Of a stretch of DNA of 45,114 nt, positions 33,123 to 41,998 are shown one piece after another. Numbering within the stretch: the first letter of the stretch is position 1; each line of letters begins with the position of its first letter. This DNA is from Candidatus Zipacnadia bacterium (GTDB lineage: Bacteria > Armatimonadota > Zipacnadia > Zipacnadales > UBA5352), in NCBI GenBank assembly GCA_029820295.1, contig JALGVA010000040.1, positions 1 to 45,114 of the forward strand. Direction: 5' to 3'. Both the position numbers and the translations under genes were made by a program. Below the pieces are notes generated by a model, which saw only the letters and a list, made by a program, of their open reading frames with translations, was not told where the DNA came from and searched no databases.

Positions 33123-35822
33123 ATGAGATGCCTCCTCACGATCGCCGTCCTGCTCGCGCTCATCATCCCCGCATGGGCACAGGAGGCGCCCGTCATGGAG
33201 CTGCATGTCGCGCTCAACGGCGATGACGCGGGCGCGGGCACGGCAGACGCGCCCTTCCGCACCCTCGAACGCGCCCGCGACGCCATCCGCGAGATGAAGG
33301 CCGACGACGACCTGCCCGCAGGCGGCGTCACCGTCATGATCGACGCTGGCCGCTACGAGTTGAGCCGACCCCTCGAATTGGGTCCCGAGGACGCCGGCAC
33401 CGCCGAGGCGCCGATCACGTGGCGCGCCCGGCCCGGCGCGACCGTTGTCCTGTCCGGCGGACGGCGCGTGCCCGCGCATGCCTTCGGCCCGGTGCAGAGC
33501 CATGCCACGCTCGGGCGCCTGCCCGCCGGGGCGCGCGATCACGTGGTGCAGGCCGACCTCAAGGCGCTGGGCGTCGAGGACTACGGCTCGCCCGCGGGCG
33601 GCGGCCTCGAGGTCTTCTTCGGCGAGCAGCGCATGACCCTGGCGCGCTGGCCCAACGAGGGCTTCACCCGCATCGCCGATCTCCTCAGCATCGAGCCCCG
33701 CAATGTGCGCGGAACCAAGGGCGACTCCGTGGGCATCTTCGTCTTCGAGGGCGACCGACCGCTGCGCTGGATCGGCGAACAGGACCTGTGGGTGCACGGC
33801 TACTGGTTCTGGGACTGGGCCGATCAGCGCCAGCGGGTCAGGCGCATCGACCGCGACGACCGCACCATCGAGGTCGAGGAGCCCTACCACCACTACGGCT
33901 ACCGCAAGGGCCAGTGGTACTACGCCTACAACGCGCTCTCCGAACTCGACCGGCCCGGCGAGTGGTATCTGGATCGCGATGCCGGCATCCTCTACTTCTG
34001 GCCGCCGGGCGACCTCGACCGCACCCCGGTCACGGTCTCCGTCCTCGATGAGCTGGTCTCTGCCACCGACACCACGTGGCTGAGTTTCCAGGGCCTCACC
34101 TTCGAGTGCACGCGCAAGACCGCAGTCACGATGAGCGGCGCGCACAACAGCATCATCGGCTGCACCTTCCGCGACATCGGCGGCTTTGCGGCGAAGGCGT
34201 CGGGCACCGACCAGCGCATCATGCACTGCGATGCGCGCTACCTCGGCGAGGGCGGCTTCAGCATCGCCGGCGGCGACCGGCCGACGCTCACGCCCGCGGG
34301 CAACGTGGTCGAGAACTGTCACATCCACGACTTCGGCGAGTGGAAGCGCATGTATGTGCCCGGCGTAGCGGTGAGCGGAGTAGGCAATCGCGTGGTCCAC
34401 AACCTCATCCACGACGCCCCGCACCAGGCGATCTCGTTCCGCGGCAACGATCACCTGATCGCGCTCAACGAGATCCACAGCGTCTGCTACGAGTCCAACG
34501 ACGCCGGCGCGATCTACTCCGGCCGCGACTGGACGATGCGTGGCACAACCATCCGCAACAACTACATGCACCACATCAACGGCCGCGAGGGCCGGGGTTG
34601 CGTCGGCATCTACCTCGACGACATGTGGTGCGGCACGCAGATGGTCGGCAACGTGTTCTACCGCGTGATTCGCGCCACGTTCATCGGCGGCGGGCGCGAT
34701 TGCGCGATCGCGGGGAACATCTTCGTCGAGTGCCCGCGCGCTATCCACATCGACGCCCGGGCCATGGGCTGGGCCGCCGCCGCGGTGCCCGGCACCATGA
34801 CCACGCGCCTGGAGGCCATGCCCTACCAGTCACCACTGTGGGCCGAGCGCTACCCGAAGCTGGTGGGCATCCTCGACGACGAGCCCGCCGCGCCCAAGGG
34901 CAATGTGGTGCGCGGCAACGTGGTAGTCGGCCGGTACCCGTGGAAAGACGTCGAGGGCCGCGCGCTTCCCTACCAGGAAATCGAGGAGCCGCTGACCATC
35001 GAAGACCCCTCAATCTTCGATCCCCAGACGCTGACACTCGATCTGCCCGAAGGCGTCCTGCTGCCCGATGGCTTCGAGCCAATCCCGGTGGAGGAGATCG
35101 GCCTCTACGCCGACCCGAACCGGCCCACGTGGCCCGTGCACACGCAGGTCCGCCCGAGCGTCGCCTACTACTGGCGCATGGTCCAGGAGGCCAGCCTGAA
35201 GCCGCGGGCCGAGACCGTCCGCGGGCCGCGTCCGGAGTTCACCGTGCGCCCGTTCGCCGGCGAGGTGACCGTCGATGGTCGGCTCGGCACGGACGAGTGG
35301 AGCGGACTGAGCCGCGACCGCGCCATGCCGGTGCGCGAGGGCATCGAGGGCGAGCCGACCGAACCGCCCAGCTTCGCGTGGCTGGTCCACGATGGCACGA
35401 ACCTGCTGGTCGCCATCGACAACCGCGTGGACGCCTCCAAGCCGCTGCGCCCGGGCGACACCTGGGGCAGCGATGACGCGGTGGAGATCGCGCTGCGCGT
35501 GGGCACCGGGCCGATCCTCGTCCTGCGCGGCTGGCCGTCCGGACACTTCGAGAGCAGCCAGGAGGCGGGCGCGCCCGCGGCCGTCGCCGAGCGCGCGGCG
35601 CAGGGCGTCGAGTACGCCGCCGGCATCGTCGGCCCGGCTCAGTGGACCTGCGAGTGGCGTATCCCGCTGGCCTCGCTGGGCATCGAGCCCGACCCGGCCC
35701 TGCGCCTCGACTTCAACATCAGCGTGCGCAAGTCCGCGCAGCCGCTGTGGCAGATGTGGCGCGGCACCGGCGCGCACACCTGGGACGTGCACCAGGCGGG
35801 CATCCTGCGCTTCGCCCGCTGA
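33123..35822 (+). CDS. Secreted right-handed beta-helix protein with CBM9-like C-terminus
   Basis: An 899-residue exported protein (signal peptide 1-20, ends PAWA). Residues about 25-130 form the N-terminal cap with GRYELSRPLELG and DAPFRTLERARDAIR, as in GH141-type and related beta-helix glycosidases. Parallel beta-helix coils run to about 600 (NSIIGCTFRDIGG, NVVENCHIHDFG, IRNNYMHHING, VGIYLDD). Residues about 705-899 are a CBM9-like domain (VDGRLGTDEWSG, WGSDDAVEIAL, WRIPLASLGI). It probably cleaves or binds plant-type polysaccharide. ATG at 33123 is chosen for the signal peptide and GAGAGGTG just before it. It is first in a tight five-gene operon with gaps of 12-20 bp. Confidence 0.82.
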   Translation: MRCLLTIAVLLALIIPAWAQEAPVMELHVALNGDDAGAGTADAPFRTLERARDAIREMKADDDLPAGGVTVMIDAGRYELSRPLELGPEDAGTAEAPITWRARPGATVVLSGGRRVPAHAFGPVQSHATLGRLPAGARDHVVQADLKALGVEDYGSPAGGGLEVFFGEQRMTLARWPNEGFTRIADLLSIEPRNVRGTKGDSVGIFVFEGDRPLRWIGEQDLWVHGYWFWDWADQRQRVRRIDRDDRTIEVEEPYHHYGYRKGQWYYAYNALSELDRPGEWYLDRDAGILYFWPPGDLDRTPVTVSVLDELVSATDTTWLSFQGLTFECTRKTAVTMSGAHNSIIGCTFRDIGGFAAKASGTDQRIMHCDARYLGEGGFSIAGGDRPTLTPAGNVVENCHIHDFGEWKRMYVPGVAVSGVGNRVVHNLIHDAPHQAISFRGNDHLIALNEIHSVCYESNDAGAIYSGRDWTMRGTTIRNNYMHHINGREGRGCVGIYLDDMWCGTQMVGNVFYRVIRATFIGGGRDCAIAGNIFVECPRAIHIDARAMGWAAAAVPGTMTTRLEAMPYQSPLWAERYPKLVGILDDEPAAPKGNVVRGNVVVGRYPWKDVEGRALPYQEIEEPLTIEDPSIFDPQTLTLDLPEGVLLPDGFEPIPVEEIGLYADPNRPTWPVHTQVRPSVAYYWRMVQEASLKPRAETVRGPRPEFTVRPFAGEVTVDGRLGTDEWSGLSRDRAMPVREGIEGEPTEPPSFAWLVHDGTNLLVAIDNRVDASKPLRPGDTWGSDDAVEIALRVGTGPILVLRGWPSGHFESSQEAGAPAAVAERAAQGVEYAAGIVGPAQWTCEWRIPLASLGIEPDPALRLDFNISVRKSAQPLWQMWRGTGAHTWDVHQAGILRFAR

Positions 35823-35834
35823 CGGAGGTGCCGA

Positions 35835-36167
35835 ATGAGAGCGCTCCTGACTGCAGTGGCGGTGGTCGCCATCGCGGGCACCGCCTTCGCCCGGCCGGTC
35901 GTGTTCTGGGCATCCGACCCGGTCGCGCCCGATGACACCGTGCTGGTCTGCGGCGACGGCTTCACCGACGCCCCGACGGTGACCCTCGTGCATCTCGAAG
36001 ACGTTGAGCCCGGCCCTCCGGGAGCCAGGGCCTACGGCGCCCCGGTCGCCGGCACCCCTGTCGAAGTGCTCCAGCCCACCGACCAGTCGCTCAAGTTCGT
36101 CATCCCCGCCGACATGGAGCCCGGCGCATCGAGGCGGCGGGGGAAGCCTCAGACCTCATGCGCCTGA
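35835..36167 (+). CDS. N-terminal piece of a frameshifted beta-helix protein
   Basis: A 110-codon frame with signal peptide (residues 1-19) and an IPT/TIG-like start (VFWASDPVAPDDTVLVCGDGF). Near 36120-36130, after DMEPGA, the sense passes to another frame that reads IEAAGEASDLMRLNCPTP and continues without a break into the next entry. The expected text would be PGxYRIEAAGE, so a few bases, not a multiple of three, seem to be missing. Residues after 98 here (RRRGKPQTSCA) are nonsense. This is therefore the exported start of the protein below, either from a real frameshift or a sequence error. GGAGG precedes the ATG, 12 bp after the upstream gene. Confidence 0.72.
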   Translation: MRALLTAVAVVAIAGTAFARPVVFWASDPVAPDDTVLVCGDGFTDAPTVTLVHLEDVEPGPPGARAYGAPVAGTPVEVLQPTDQSLKFVIPADMEPGASRRRGKPQTSCA

Positions 36168-39100
36168 ACTGCCCCACGCCCTGGTGGGCGCAGGGCGACG
36201 CGGGCATCGGCGCCTCCCCGGGCGGGTGGCTGCGCGTCTTCGGCCGCTGCGTGGGCAGCGAGGATGCATCCGCATCGGTCGCGCTGGTTCCTGAGGCCGG
36301 CGGGACGCCGGTCGCGCTCAAGGTCACCGCGGCGGACACGTGGTCGCTGCACGCGGACGTGCCCGCTGGCGTCCCGCCCGGCAGGTACCGCATCTTCGTG
36401 CACAACGGCCATGGCGGTCCCACGGGCTGGAGTGAGGTCGGTCCCATCGAGATCGCCACGCCCGAGCCCTGGCCGCAGGAGGTCTTCGACGTCACCCACT
36501 TCGGCGCCACGCGTCAGGGACAGGTGCTTGACGGCGAGGCCATCCGCGCCGCGCTGGCCGCCGCCGAGGAGAACGGGGGCGGCATCGTCTACCTGCCGCG
36601 CGGCCACTACCAGGTGCAGGGCACGCTGACCATCCCGCAGCGCACGGTGGTCCGCGGCGAGGGCACCGCGCTGGTGAGTCTGTTCTGGCCCGACACCGAG
36701 GACCCGTACACGCTCATCGAGGGCGCCAACCAGTTCGGCCTCGAGGACCTGACGATCTACTGCACCAACTACCAACACGTCATCGCCGCCGACATCGGCA
36801 ACCCCGACTCGGGCGACACCTTCCTGCGCCGCGTGCGCGTGCGCGCCGACATGTACCGCGGCCACCTCGACCCCGAGCAGATCGACGCCCGCTTCCGCGC
36901 TCACAAGACGCTCTCGTCCGGCGGCGGTGACACCGTGCGCATGGGCGGGCGCAACATCCGCATCATCGACTGCGACCTCTACGGCTCCGGCCGCTCGCTC
37001 TACCTGCTGCGGCCCCGCGGAGCGGTTGTCAGCGGCAACACGCTCTACAACGGGCGCTGGGGCTGGTACTGCATCGACGGCTCCGACGGCCTGATCCTCG
37101 AGGACAACCGCATCATCGGCGCGGACCTGATGTCCACCGGCGGCTCCCTGAACTGCTACACCAGCGCCGCCTCGCAGAACGTCTACTACGCGCGCAACCG
37201 CCTGTCGCTCATGCATGGCTGGGACCGCGAAGCGATGACCTCGGACGCGGGCTACGGCGCGTGGTTCGGCACCGCCCGGCAGATCGGCCCGGACACGCTC
37301 GTCCTCGGCGGCGATGAGCCGAACTGGACCCGCAAGGCCGACTGGCGCGGCGCGGGCGTGTTCATCCTCGGCGGCAGGGGCATGGGCCAGTACCGCCTGA
37401 TCGCCGACTACGACGGCCGCAACGTCACCCTCGACCGCCCGTGGGACGTGCCGCCCGACGAGAACTCGCCCATCACCATCACGATGCTGCAGCGCCGCTA
37501 CCTGTTCATCGGCAACCAGTTCGAGGACGTCGGCATCGGCCTGCAGTACTACGGCACCTCGATCGACCACGTCGCCGCCGGCAACACCATCGCCCGCGGC
37601 GGGGGCTTCTACAACTCCGGACGCTGGTACCGCCACTTCCAGCCGAGCTGGTACTGCCAGTTCCTGGGCAACGAGATCCTCGAAGGGAACAGCTATCGCT
37701 TCGGGCCCAACAACGCCACCGGTGCGGGCACGTCCTACATCTCCAGCCAGGGCCTGCAGGCCCGGGGCGGCGAGGCCCCGCTGGCGCTGTGCTCGGTGCA
37801 CCGGCGCAACCGCCTGCACAACAACGCCGAGCTGCGTTTCATCGGCGTCAGCGCCGAGCACCCAGGCCTGCGTGATGTCGTGGCCGAGCACAACATCATC
37901 GAGAACGCCGACCGGGGCATCTACATCGACGACGGCTGCGTGGGGGTGCTGCTGCGCGAGAACACCTTCGAGAACGTGGACGCCGAGGTCGTGGACGAAC
38001 AGACGCTGCGCGAGCAGCGCGAGGCCGCCCGCCAGGCGCTGCTCGACCAACAGGACCCCATCGCGCGCTGGACCTTCGACGAGCGCTACGCGAGCAACGT
38101 CCCCGACGTCTCCGGCCACGGCTTCCTCGCGGTCCCGACCGGCGAGATCGACTTCGAGCCGAGCCTCTCGGGCTCGGCGCCGCGCTTCGATGGCGGCTCG
38201 TACTTCGTCGTGGCCGGCGGCGAGGTGCTGGAGTTCCCGCGCATCACCATCAGCGCCTGGGTCATGCCCGACACCACGCAGGGGCGCTGGGGCGTCGTCG
38301 CCAAGCGCGCCCGCGGCACGACCTGCCCCTACGTGGTCGCCATCCGCCAGGGCGGCATCACCTTCGAGGCCACCGATGACACCGGCGCGTGGTCCTACAA
38401 CTTCACCACGCAGCCGGTAATCGAGGCCGGGCGCTGGAACCACGTCGCGGTCACCTGCGAGGACGGCGTGGGCGTCCGCATCTACTGCAACGGCCAGCTC
38501 GTGGCCGAAAAAGCTGCGGTCGCTCCGCTCGTCCGCACCGGCAACGCGCTGACCATCGGCTACGAGAACTGGGGCGGCCTCGAGGCGAAGGCGGGCGTCT
38601 CCGGCAACTTCCACGGGCTCATCGACGAGGTCGCTATCTGGTCGCGCCTGCTCTCGGACGAAGAGATCGCCGCCGAGTACGCGCGCCTGAGCGACGCCGC
38701 CATCGCCGACGAGCAGCGCCGCGCCCAGGAGGCGGCCGCCCTCGAGGAGCTGCGTCAGCGCTGGGCCACCGAGGTGGTGCTGCCCGGCGGCGTGGACTGG
38801 CAGCTTGTGGCCGCCGACGACTTCGAGCGCGCGGAGCTGGGCCCCGACTGGCTGGCGCTGCGTGGACGCTGGACCATCGAGGACGGGACGGTGCGCTGCG
38901 GCGAGACCGGCTACCTCGCGCGCAACGTCGAGGTCGCCGCGCCCGTGCGCATTGAGTACGACGCGCGCTCGACTGCCCCCGGCGACCTGACCGCCTTCTG
39001 GGGCACGCGCGATGCCGCCTGGCAGGGCGGCTACTTCATCGGCTTCGCCTCGAACGGCAACACCGCGAGCAAGCTCATGCGGCTGGGGCAGCAGGTCATG

Positions 39101-39304
39101 GTCACCGAGGGCCCGGTCGCCGAGCCCGGGCGGTGGTACCATGTGATCGCGCAGGTGCTGCCCGACCGCGTCCAGCTCATCGTTGACGGCGAGATGGCCC
39201 TGGAGTACGAGGAGAACCATCCGCTCGATGGCCGGCGCCTGCCAGGAATCATCGTCTGGTCCGAGGGCGAGTTCGATAACGTGCGCATCTACGCCGCCCA
39301 GTAA
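36158..39304 (+). CDS. Large beta-helix protein with LamG and DUF1080-like domains (body)
   Basis: A 1048-residue frame that lacks its own signal peptide, because the start lies in a different frame at 35835. Residues 1-105 are an Ig-like domain. From VFDVTHFGAT (about 107) to about 620 it is a pectate-lyase-type right-handed beta-helix (DGEAIRAALAAAEENGGGIVYLPRG opens it). Residues about 633-845 are LamG (RWTFDE, ITISAWVMPDT, RWNHVAVTCEDG, IDEVAIWSRLLSDEEI). A charged helix links to a DUF1080/3-keto-disaccharide-hydrolase-like domain (880-1048; DDFERAELGPDW, GRWTIEDGTVRC). With the frame repaired, the protein would be about 1155 residues. If read from the ATG at 36158 it would stay in the cytoplasm. 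Confidence 0.78.
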   Translation: MRLNCPTPWWAQGDAGIGASPGGWLRVFGRCVGSEDASASVALVPEAGGTPVALKVTAADTWSLHADVPAGVPPGRYRIFVHNGHGGPTGWSEVGPIEIATPEPWPQEVFDVTHFGATRQGQVLDGEAIRAALAAAEENGGGIVYLPRGHYQVQGTLTIPQRTVVRGEGTALVSLFWPDTEDPYTLIEGANQFGLEDLTIYCTNYQHVIAADIGNPDSGDTFLRRVRVRADMYRGHLDPEQIDARFRAHKTLSSGGGDTVRMGGRNIRIIDCDLYGSGRSLYLLRPRGAVVSGNTLYNGRWGWYCIDGSDGLILEDNRIIGADLMSTGGSLNCYTSAASQNVYYARNRLSLMHGWDREAMTSDAGYGAWFGTARQIGPDTLVLGGDEPNWTRKADWRGAGVFILGGRGMGQYRLIADYDGRNVTLDRPWDVPPDENSPITITMLQRRYLFIGNQFEDVGIGLQYYGTSIDHVAAGNTIARGGGFYNSGRWYRHFQPSWYCQFLGNEILEGNSYRFGPNNATGAGTSYISSQGLQARGGEAPLALCSVHRRNRLHNNAELRFIGVSAEHPGLRDVVAEHNIIENADRGIYIDDGCVGVLLRENTFENVDAEVVDEQTLREQREAARQALLDQQDPIARWTFDERYASNVPDVSGHGFLAVPTGEIDFEPSLSGSAPRFDGGSYFVVAGGEVLEFPRITISAWVMPDTTQGRWGVVAKRARGTTCPYVVAIRQGGITFEATDDTGAWSYNFTTQPVIEAGRWNHVAVTCEDGVGVRIYCNGQLVAEKAAVAPLVRTGNALTIGYENWGGLEAKAGVSGNFHGLIDEVAIWSRLLSDEEIAAEYARLSDAAIADEQRRAQEAAALEELRQRWATEVVLPGGVDWQLVAADDFERAELGPDWLALRGRWTIEDGTVRCGETGYLARNVEVAAPVRIEYDARSTAPGDLTAFWGTRDAAWQGGYFIGFASNGNTASKLMRLGQQVMVTEGPVAEPGRWYHVIAQVLPDRVQLIVDGEMALEYEENHPLDGRRLPGIIVWSEGEFDNVRIYAAQ

Positions 39305-39324
39305 GCTGCCCTGGAGGCATCGGA

Positions 39325-40878
39325 ATGCGAGGGACGCCGGCCATGATCGCCGCGGCAGTCACGATCGCGACCTCGGTGCTGGCCCAGACCGCCGACGTGC
39401 GCGAGATCGGCGGCAACAAGCAGCTCTTCATCGACGAGGACATGGTGCAGTCGATGGCGGGCGTCGCGTTCGTGCTCAACCCCGCTCAGCGCGCCGGGCC
39501 GGTGCTCTTCCCCGACGCGCCGTGGGAGCCGACCGGCCTCGGCTACGTCACCGTGCTGCACGATGAGGGCAAGTTCCGCATGTACTACGGGAGCTGGGAG
39601 TGGCGCGAGGACATCAAGGGCCACTGGATGGACCGCATCGCCTACGCCGAGTCCGATGACGGCATCCACTGGCGCAAGCCCATCCTCGGGCAGATGGAGT
39701 ACCAGGGCTCGACCGCGAACAACCTGCTGATGCTCGGGCACTGCGGCGGCTACGTGCACGGGGGCTCGGTGTTCATCGACCCGCACGCGGCCTCGCCCGA
39801 CGAGCGCTACAAGATGATCTTCGGCGACTTCTACCGCATCTGCCCCTACGAGGGCTGCCCGCAGCACACCACCATCAGCGGCGCCACCTCGGCCGACGGC
39901 ATCCACTGGACCGGCCTCGACACGCCCCACGGCCTGCTCTTCCCGTCAGGCGGCACTGACACGCAGAACGTCTGCTTCTGGGACCCGTACCGCCAGGCCT
40001 ACGTGGCCTACACACGCGTCAATGTCTACCGCAAGAACGATCAGGGCGAGCCCTACGGCCAGGCCTCGCGCCGCATCGGCCGCAGCCAATCGCCCATCTG
40101 GCGCGAGTTCCCGCCATCGGAGGAGATCGCGGCGCCCGATGAGGATGACCCCGGCGGCGAGTGGGGCTGCGGCCTCTACAACTCCGCCGCGACGCTCTAC
40201 GACTGGGCGCCCGGCGTCTACCTGTTCTTCCCGTCCGTGCATCACTACGACAACGGTCTGGCGGAGATCACCTTCGCCAGCAGCCGCGACGGCATCCACC
40301 TCGACCGGCGCTTCCGCGAGCGCTACGTGCCTATCGACCCGACCGCGGTGCGCGTCGGCGATCAGATCGGCTACTCCGCCTACATGGGCCCGGGCATGAT
40401 CCGCATGGGTGACGAGCTGTGGATGTATGGGCTGGAGCACCCCACGCCGCACAACTCCCGCTGGTACGGACGGCGCATCGAGGGCGCCATCCAGCGCTAC
40501 GTGCAGCGCCTCGACGGCTTCGTCTCGCTCGACGCCGCCGGCAGGCCCGGCACGGTCACGACCAGGCCCTTCGTCCTGCGCGGCAGCCGCCTTGAGGTCA
40601 ACGCGAAGGCCGACATCGCCCCACCCGCACCCGACGGCACGCCCGGCAGCACCCTCGTGGTCGAGGCGCTCGACCTCGAGGGCAACGTCCTGGCCGCCTC
40701 CGAGCCCATCCACGATGACGGCGTCGCGCTCACGCCCACCTGGCGCGACGGCGCGGACCTCGCGCAGCTCATCGGCCAACCCGTGCAGCTTCGCTTCACG
40801 CTCGACATGGCGAAGCTCTACGCCTTCCAGATCGCCGACGCCGAGCCGGTCGCGATCCAGATCGCGCCGCAGGAGTAG
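39325..40878 (+). CDS. Secreted beta-propeller protein, GH32/GH43-like
   Basis: A 517-residue exported protein (signal peptide to about residue 20, ends VLA). Blade-like repeats fit a five-bladed propeller related to glycoside hydrolase families 32, 43 and 130: NKQLFIDEDMVQ, EGKFRMYYGSWE, IAYAESDDGIHWRKP, ATSADGIHWTGL, ITFASSRDGIHLDR. The SDDGIHW signatures are the strand ends that hold substrate in these families. The C-terminal 110 residues are a beta sandwich (RGSRLEVNAKA, GSTLVVEALDLEGNVL). I cannot name the acid and base residues safely. GGAGG is 7 nt upstream of the ATG; the gene is 20 bp after the beta-helix gene. Confidence 0.75.
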   Translation: MRGTPAMIAAAVTIATSVLAQTADVREIGGNKQLFIDEDMVQSMAGVAFVLNPAQRAGPVLFPDAPWEPTGLGYVTVLHDEGKFRMYYGSWEWREDIKGHWMDRIAYAESDDGIHWRKPILGQMEYQGSTANNLLMLGHCGGYVHGGSVFIDPHAASPDERYKMIFGDFYRICPYEGCPQHTTISGATSADGIHWTGLDTPHGLLFPSGGTDTQNVCFWDPYRQAYVAYTRVNVYRKNDQGEPYGQASRRIGRSQSPIWREFPPSEEIAAPDEDDPGGEWGCGLYNSAATLYDWAPGVYLFFPSVHHYDNGLAEITFASSRDGIHLDRRFRERYVPIDPTAVRVGDQIGYSAYMGPGMIRMGDELWMYGLEHPTPHNSRWYGRRIEGAIQRYVQRLDGFVSLDAAGRPGTVTTRPFVLRGSRLEVNAKADIAPPAPDGTPGSTLVVEALDLEGNVLAASEPIHDDGVALTPTWRDGADLAQLIGQPVQLRFTLDMAKLYAFQIADAEPVAIQIAPQE

Positions 40879-40892
40879 GAGGACGACCCCGC

Positions 40893-41984
40893 GTGCCTGC
40901 CACGCTCGCCTTTAAGGCCAACACGCATGACGCCGTCGAGCGCCTCCGCACGCTCTACTCGGGCGCCGGCCGCGACCGCATCTTCGCCACCTTCGACATC
41001 CCCAGCCCGTCGGTCGAGCGCTTCGCGGCGCGCTACGCTCACGGCTACTGCCCGCCGCCCGACCCCGAGGAGCGCGTGCGCTTCTGGGAGGAACACCTTG
41101 CCGAGCGCACGCGGCTTGAGGATGACTCGCTCCCCTGCGCATACCTCAGCGAGTTCGACCAGGGGCTCTACGGCGGGCTGTTCGGCGCCGACGTGCAGTT
41201 CATGGCGCACCCCGAGAACGGCTGGATCTCGTCGATGGTCGCGCCGCTGCTCAACGACTGGTCGGAGCTTGACTCGCTGCAGTTCGACGAGAGCGGGCCC
41301 TGGTACGAGCGCTTCGTCGAGCAGACGACGCTGTTCGCCGAGCGCGCCCGGGGGCGCTTCGGGGTCAGTCACTTCATCCTCATCGACGGCCTCAACTTCG
41401 TCTTCGAACTCGTGGGCGCCACCGCAACCTACATGGCCCTGATCGAGCGGCCCGACAGCGTCCGCCGCGCCATCGACCTGGCCTTCGAGGTCAACCGGCG
41501 CATCCAGGCCGACTTCTTCGAGATTGTAGGGCTGTTCGAGGGGGGCAGCTTCAGCAACATGGCCCAGTGGCTGCCGGGGCGGATCGTCTCCGAGAGCGTG
41601 GACCCGTTCCACATGACCTCGTTGGCCTACTTCGAGCAGTGGGGTCGCGAGCCGGTCGAGCGCATCATCGCGCAGTTCGACGGCGGCGTCGTGCACATCC
41701 ACGGAAACGGGCGCCATCTGCTGGAGGCCGTCTCGTCGCTCCGGGGGCTGCGGGCGATGATGCTCGCCGACGACCGCGGCTTCCCGCTCGCCTTCGAGGT
41801 CCTGCCCGAACTACAGGCGCGCACCGGCGACCTGCCGCTGGTCGTCGAGGCTGAGTTCCCGGCCTTCGAGGCGGCGCTCGACCGGCACGCCCTGTGCGGC
41901 GGGGTGCTCTACAAGGTCACGGGTGCGCCGGACCTCGATGCCGCGAACCGCTGCATGGAGCGCGTGCGGGAGTACCGGCTGTGA
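40893..41984 (+). CDS. UROD-superfamily protein (intact), probably not a decarboxylase
   Basis: A 363-residue cytoplasmic TIM-barrel protein. FATFDIPSPSVERFAARYAHGYC near the N-terminus is unlike true HemE. FGVSHFILIDGLNFVFELVG, FSNMAQWLPGR, ISESVDP-like and VVHIHGNGRHLLEAV (about 266-280) give the barrel order of MtaA/CmuA-type methyltransferases. The HxC zinc motif of MtaA (HICGN) is H268-x-H270 here (HIHGNG), so a metal could bind with a His in place of Cys. The C-terminus KVTGAPDLDAANRCMERVREYR is typical. It may handle methyl groups rather than porphyrins. It lies within a glycan operon between a propeller protein and an amidohydrolase, with gaps of 14 bp on both sides. GTG start, with GGAGG 10 nt upstream. 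Confidence 0.75.
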   Translation: MPATLAFKANTHDAVERLRTLYSGAGRDRIFATFDIPSPSVERFAARYAHGYCPPPDPEERVRFWEEHLAERTRLEDDSLPCAYLSEFDQGLYGGLFGADVQFMAHPENGWISSMVAPLLNDWSELDSLQFDESGPWYERFVEQTTLFAERARGRFGVSHFILIDGLNFVFELVGATATYMALIERPDSVRRAIDLAFEVNRRIQADFFEIVGLFEGGSFSNMAQWLPGRIVSESVDPFHMTSLAYFEQWGREPVERIIAQFDGGVVHIHGNGRHLLEAVSSLRGLRAMMLADDRGFPLAFEVLPELQARTGDLPLVVEAEFPAFEAALDRHALCGGVLYKVTGAPDLDAANRCMERVREYRL

Positions 41985-41998
41985 GCGGAGGCCGATCT

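Noticed and set aside
36149-39220. 1023-codon minus-strand open frame
   Set aside because: It is antisense to the clear beta-helix/LamG gene.
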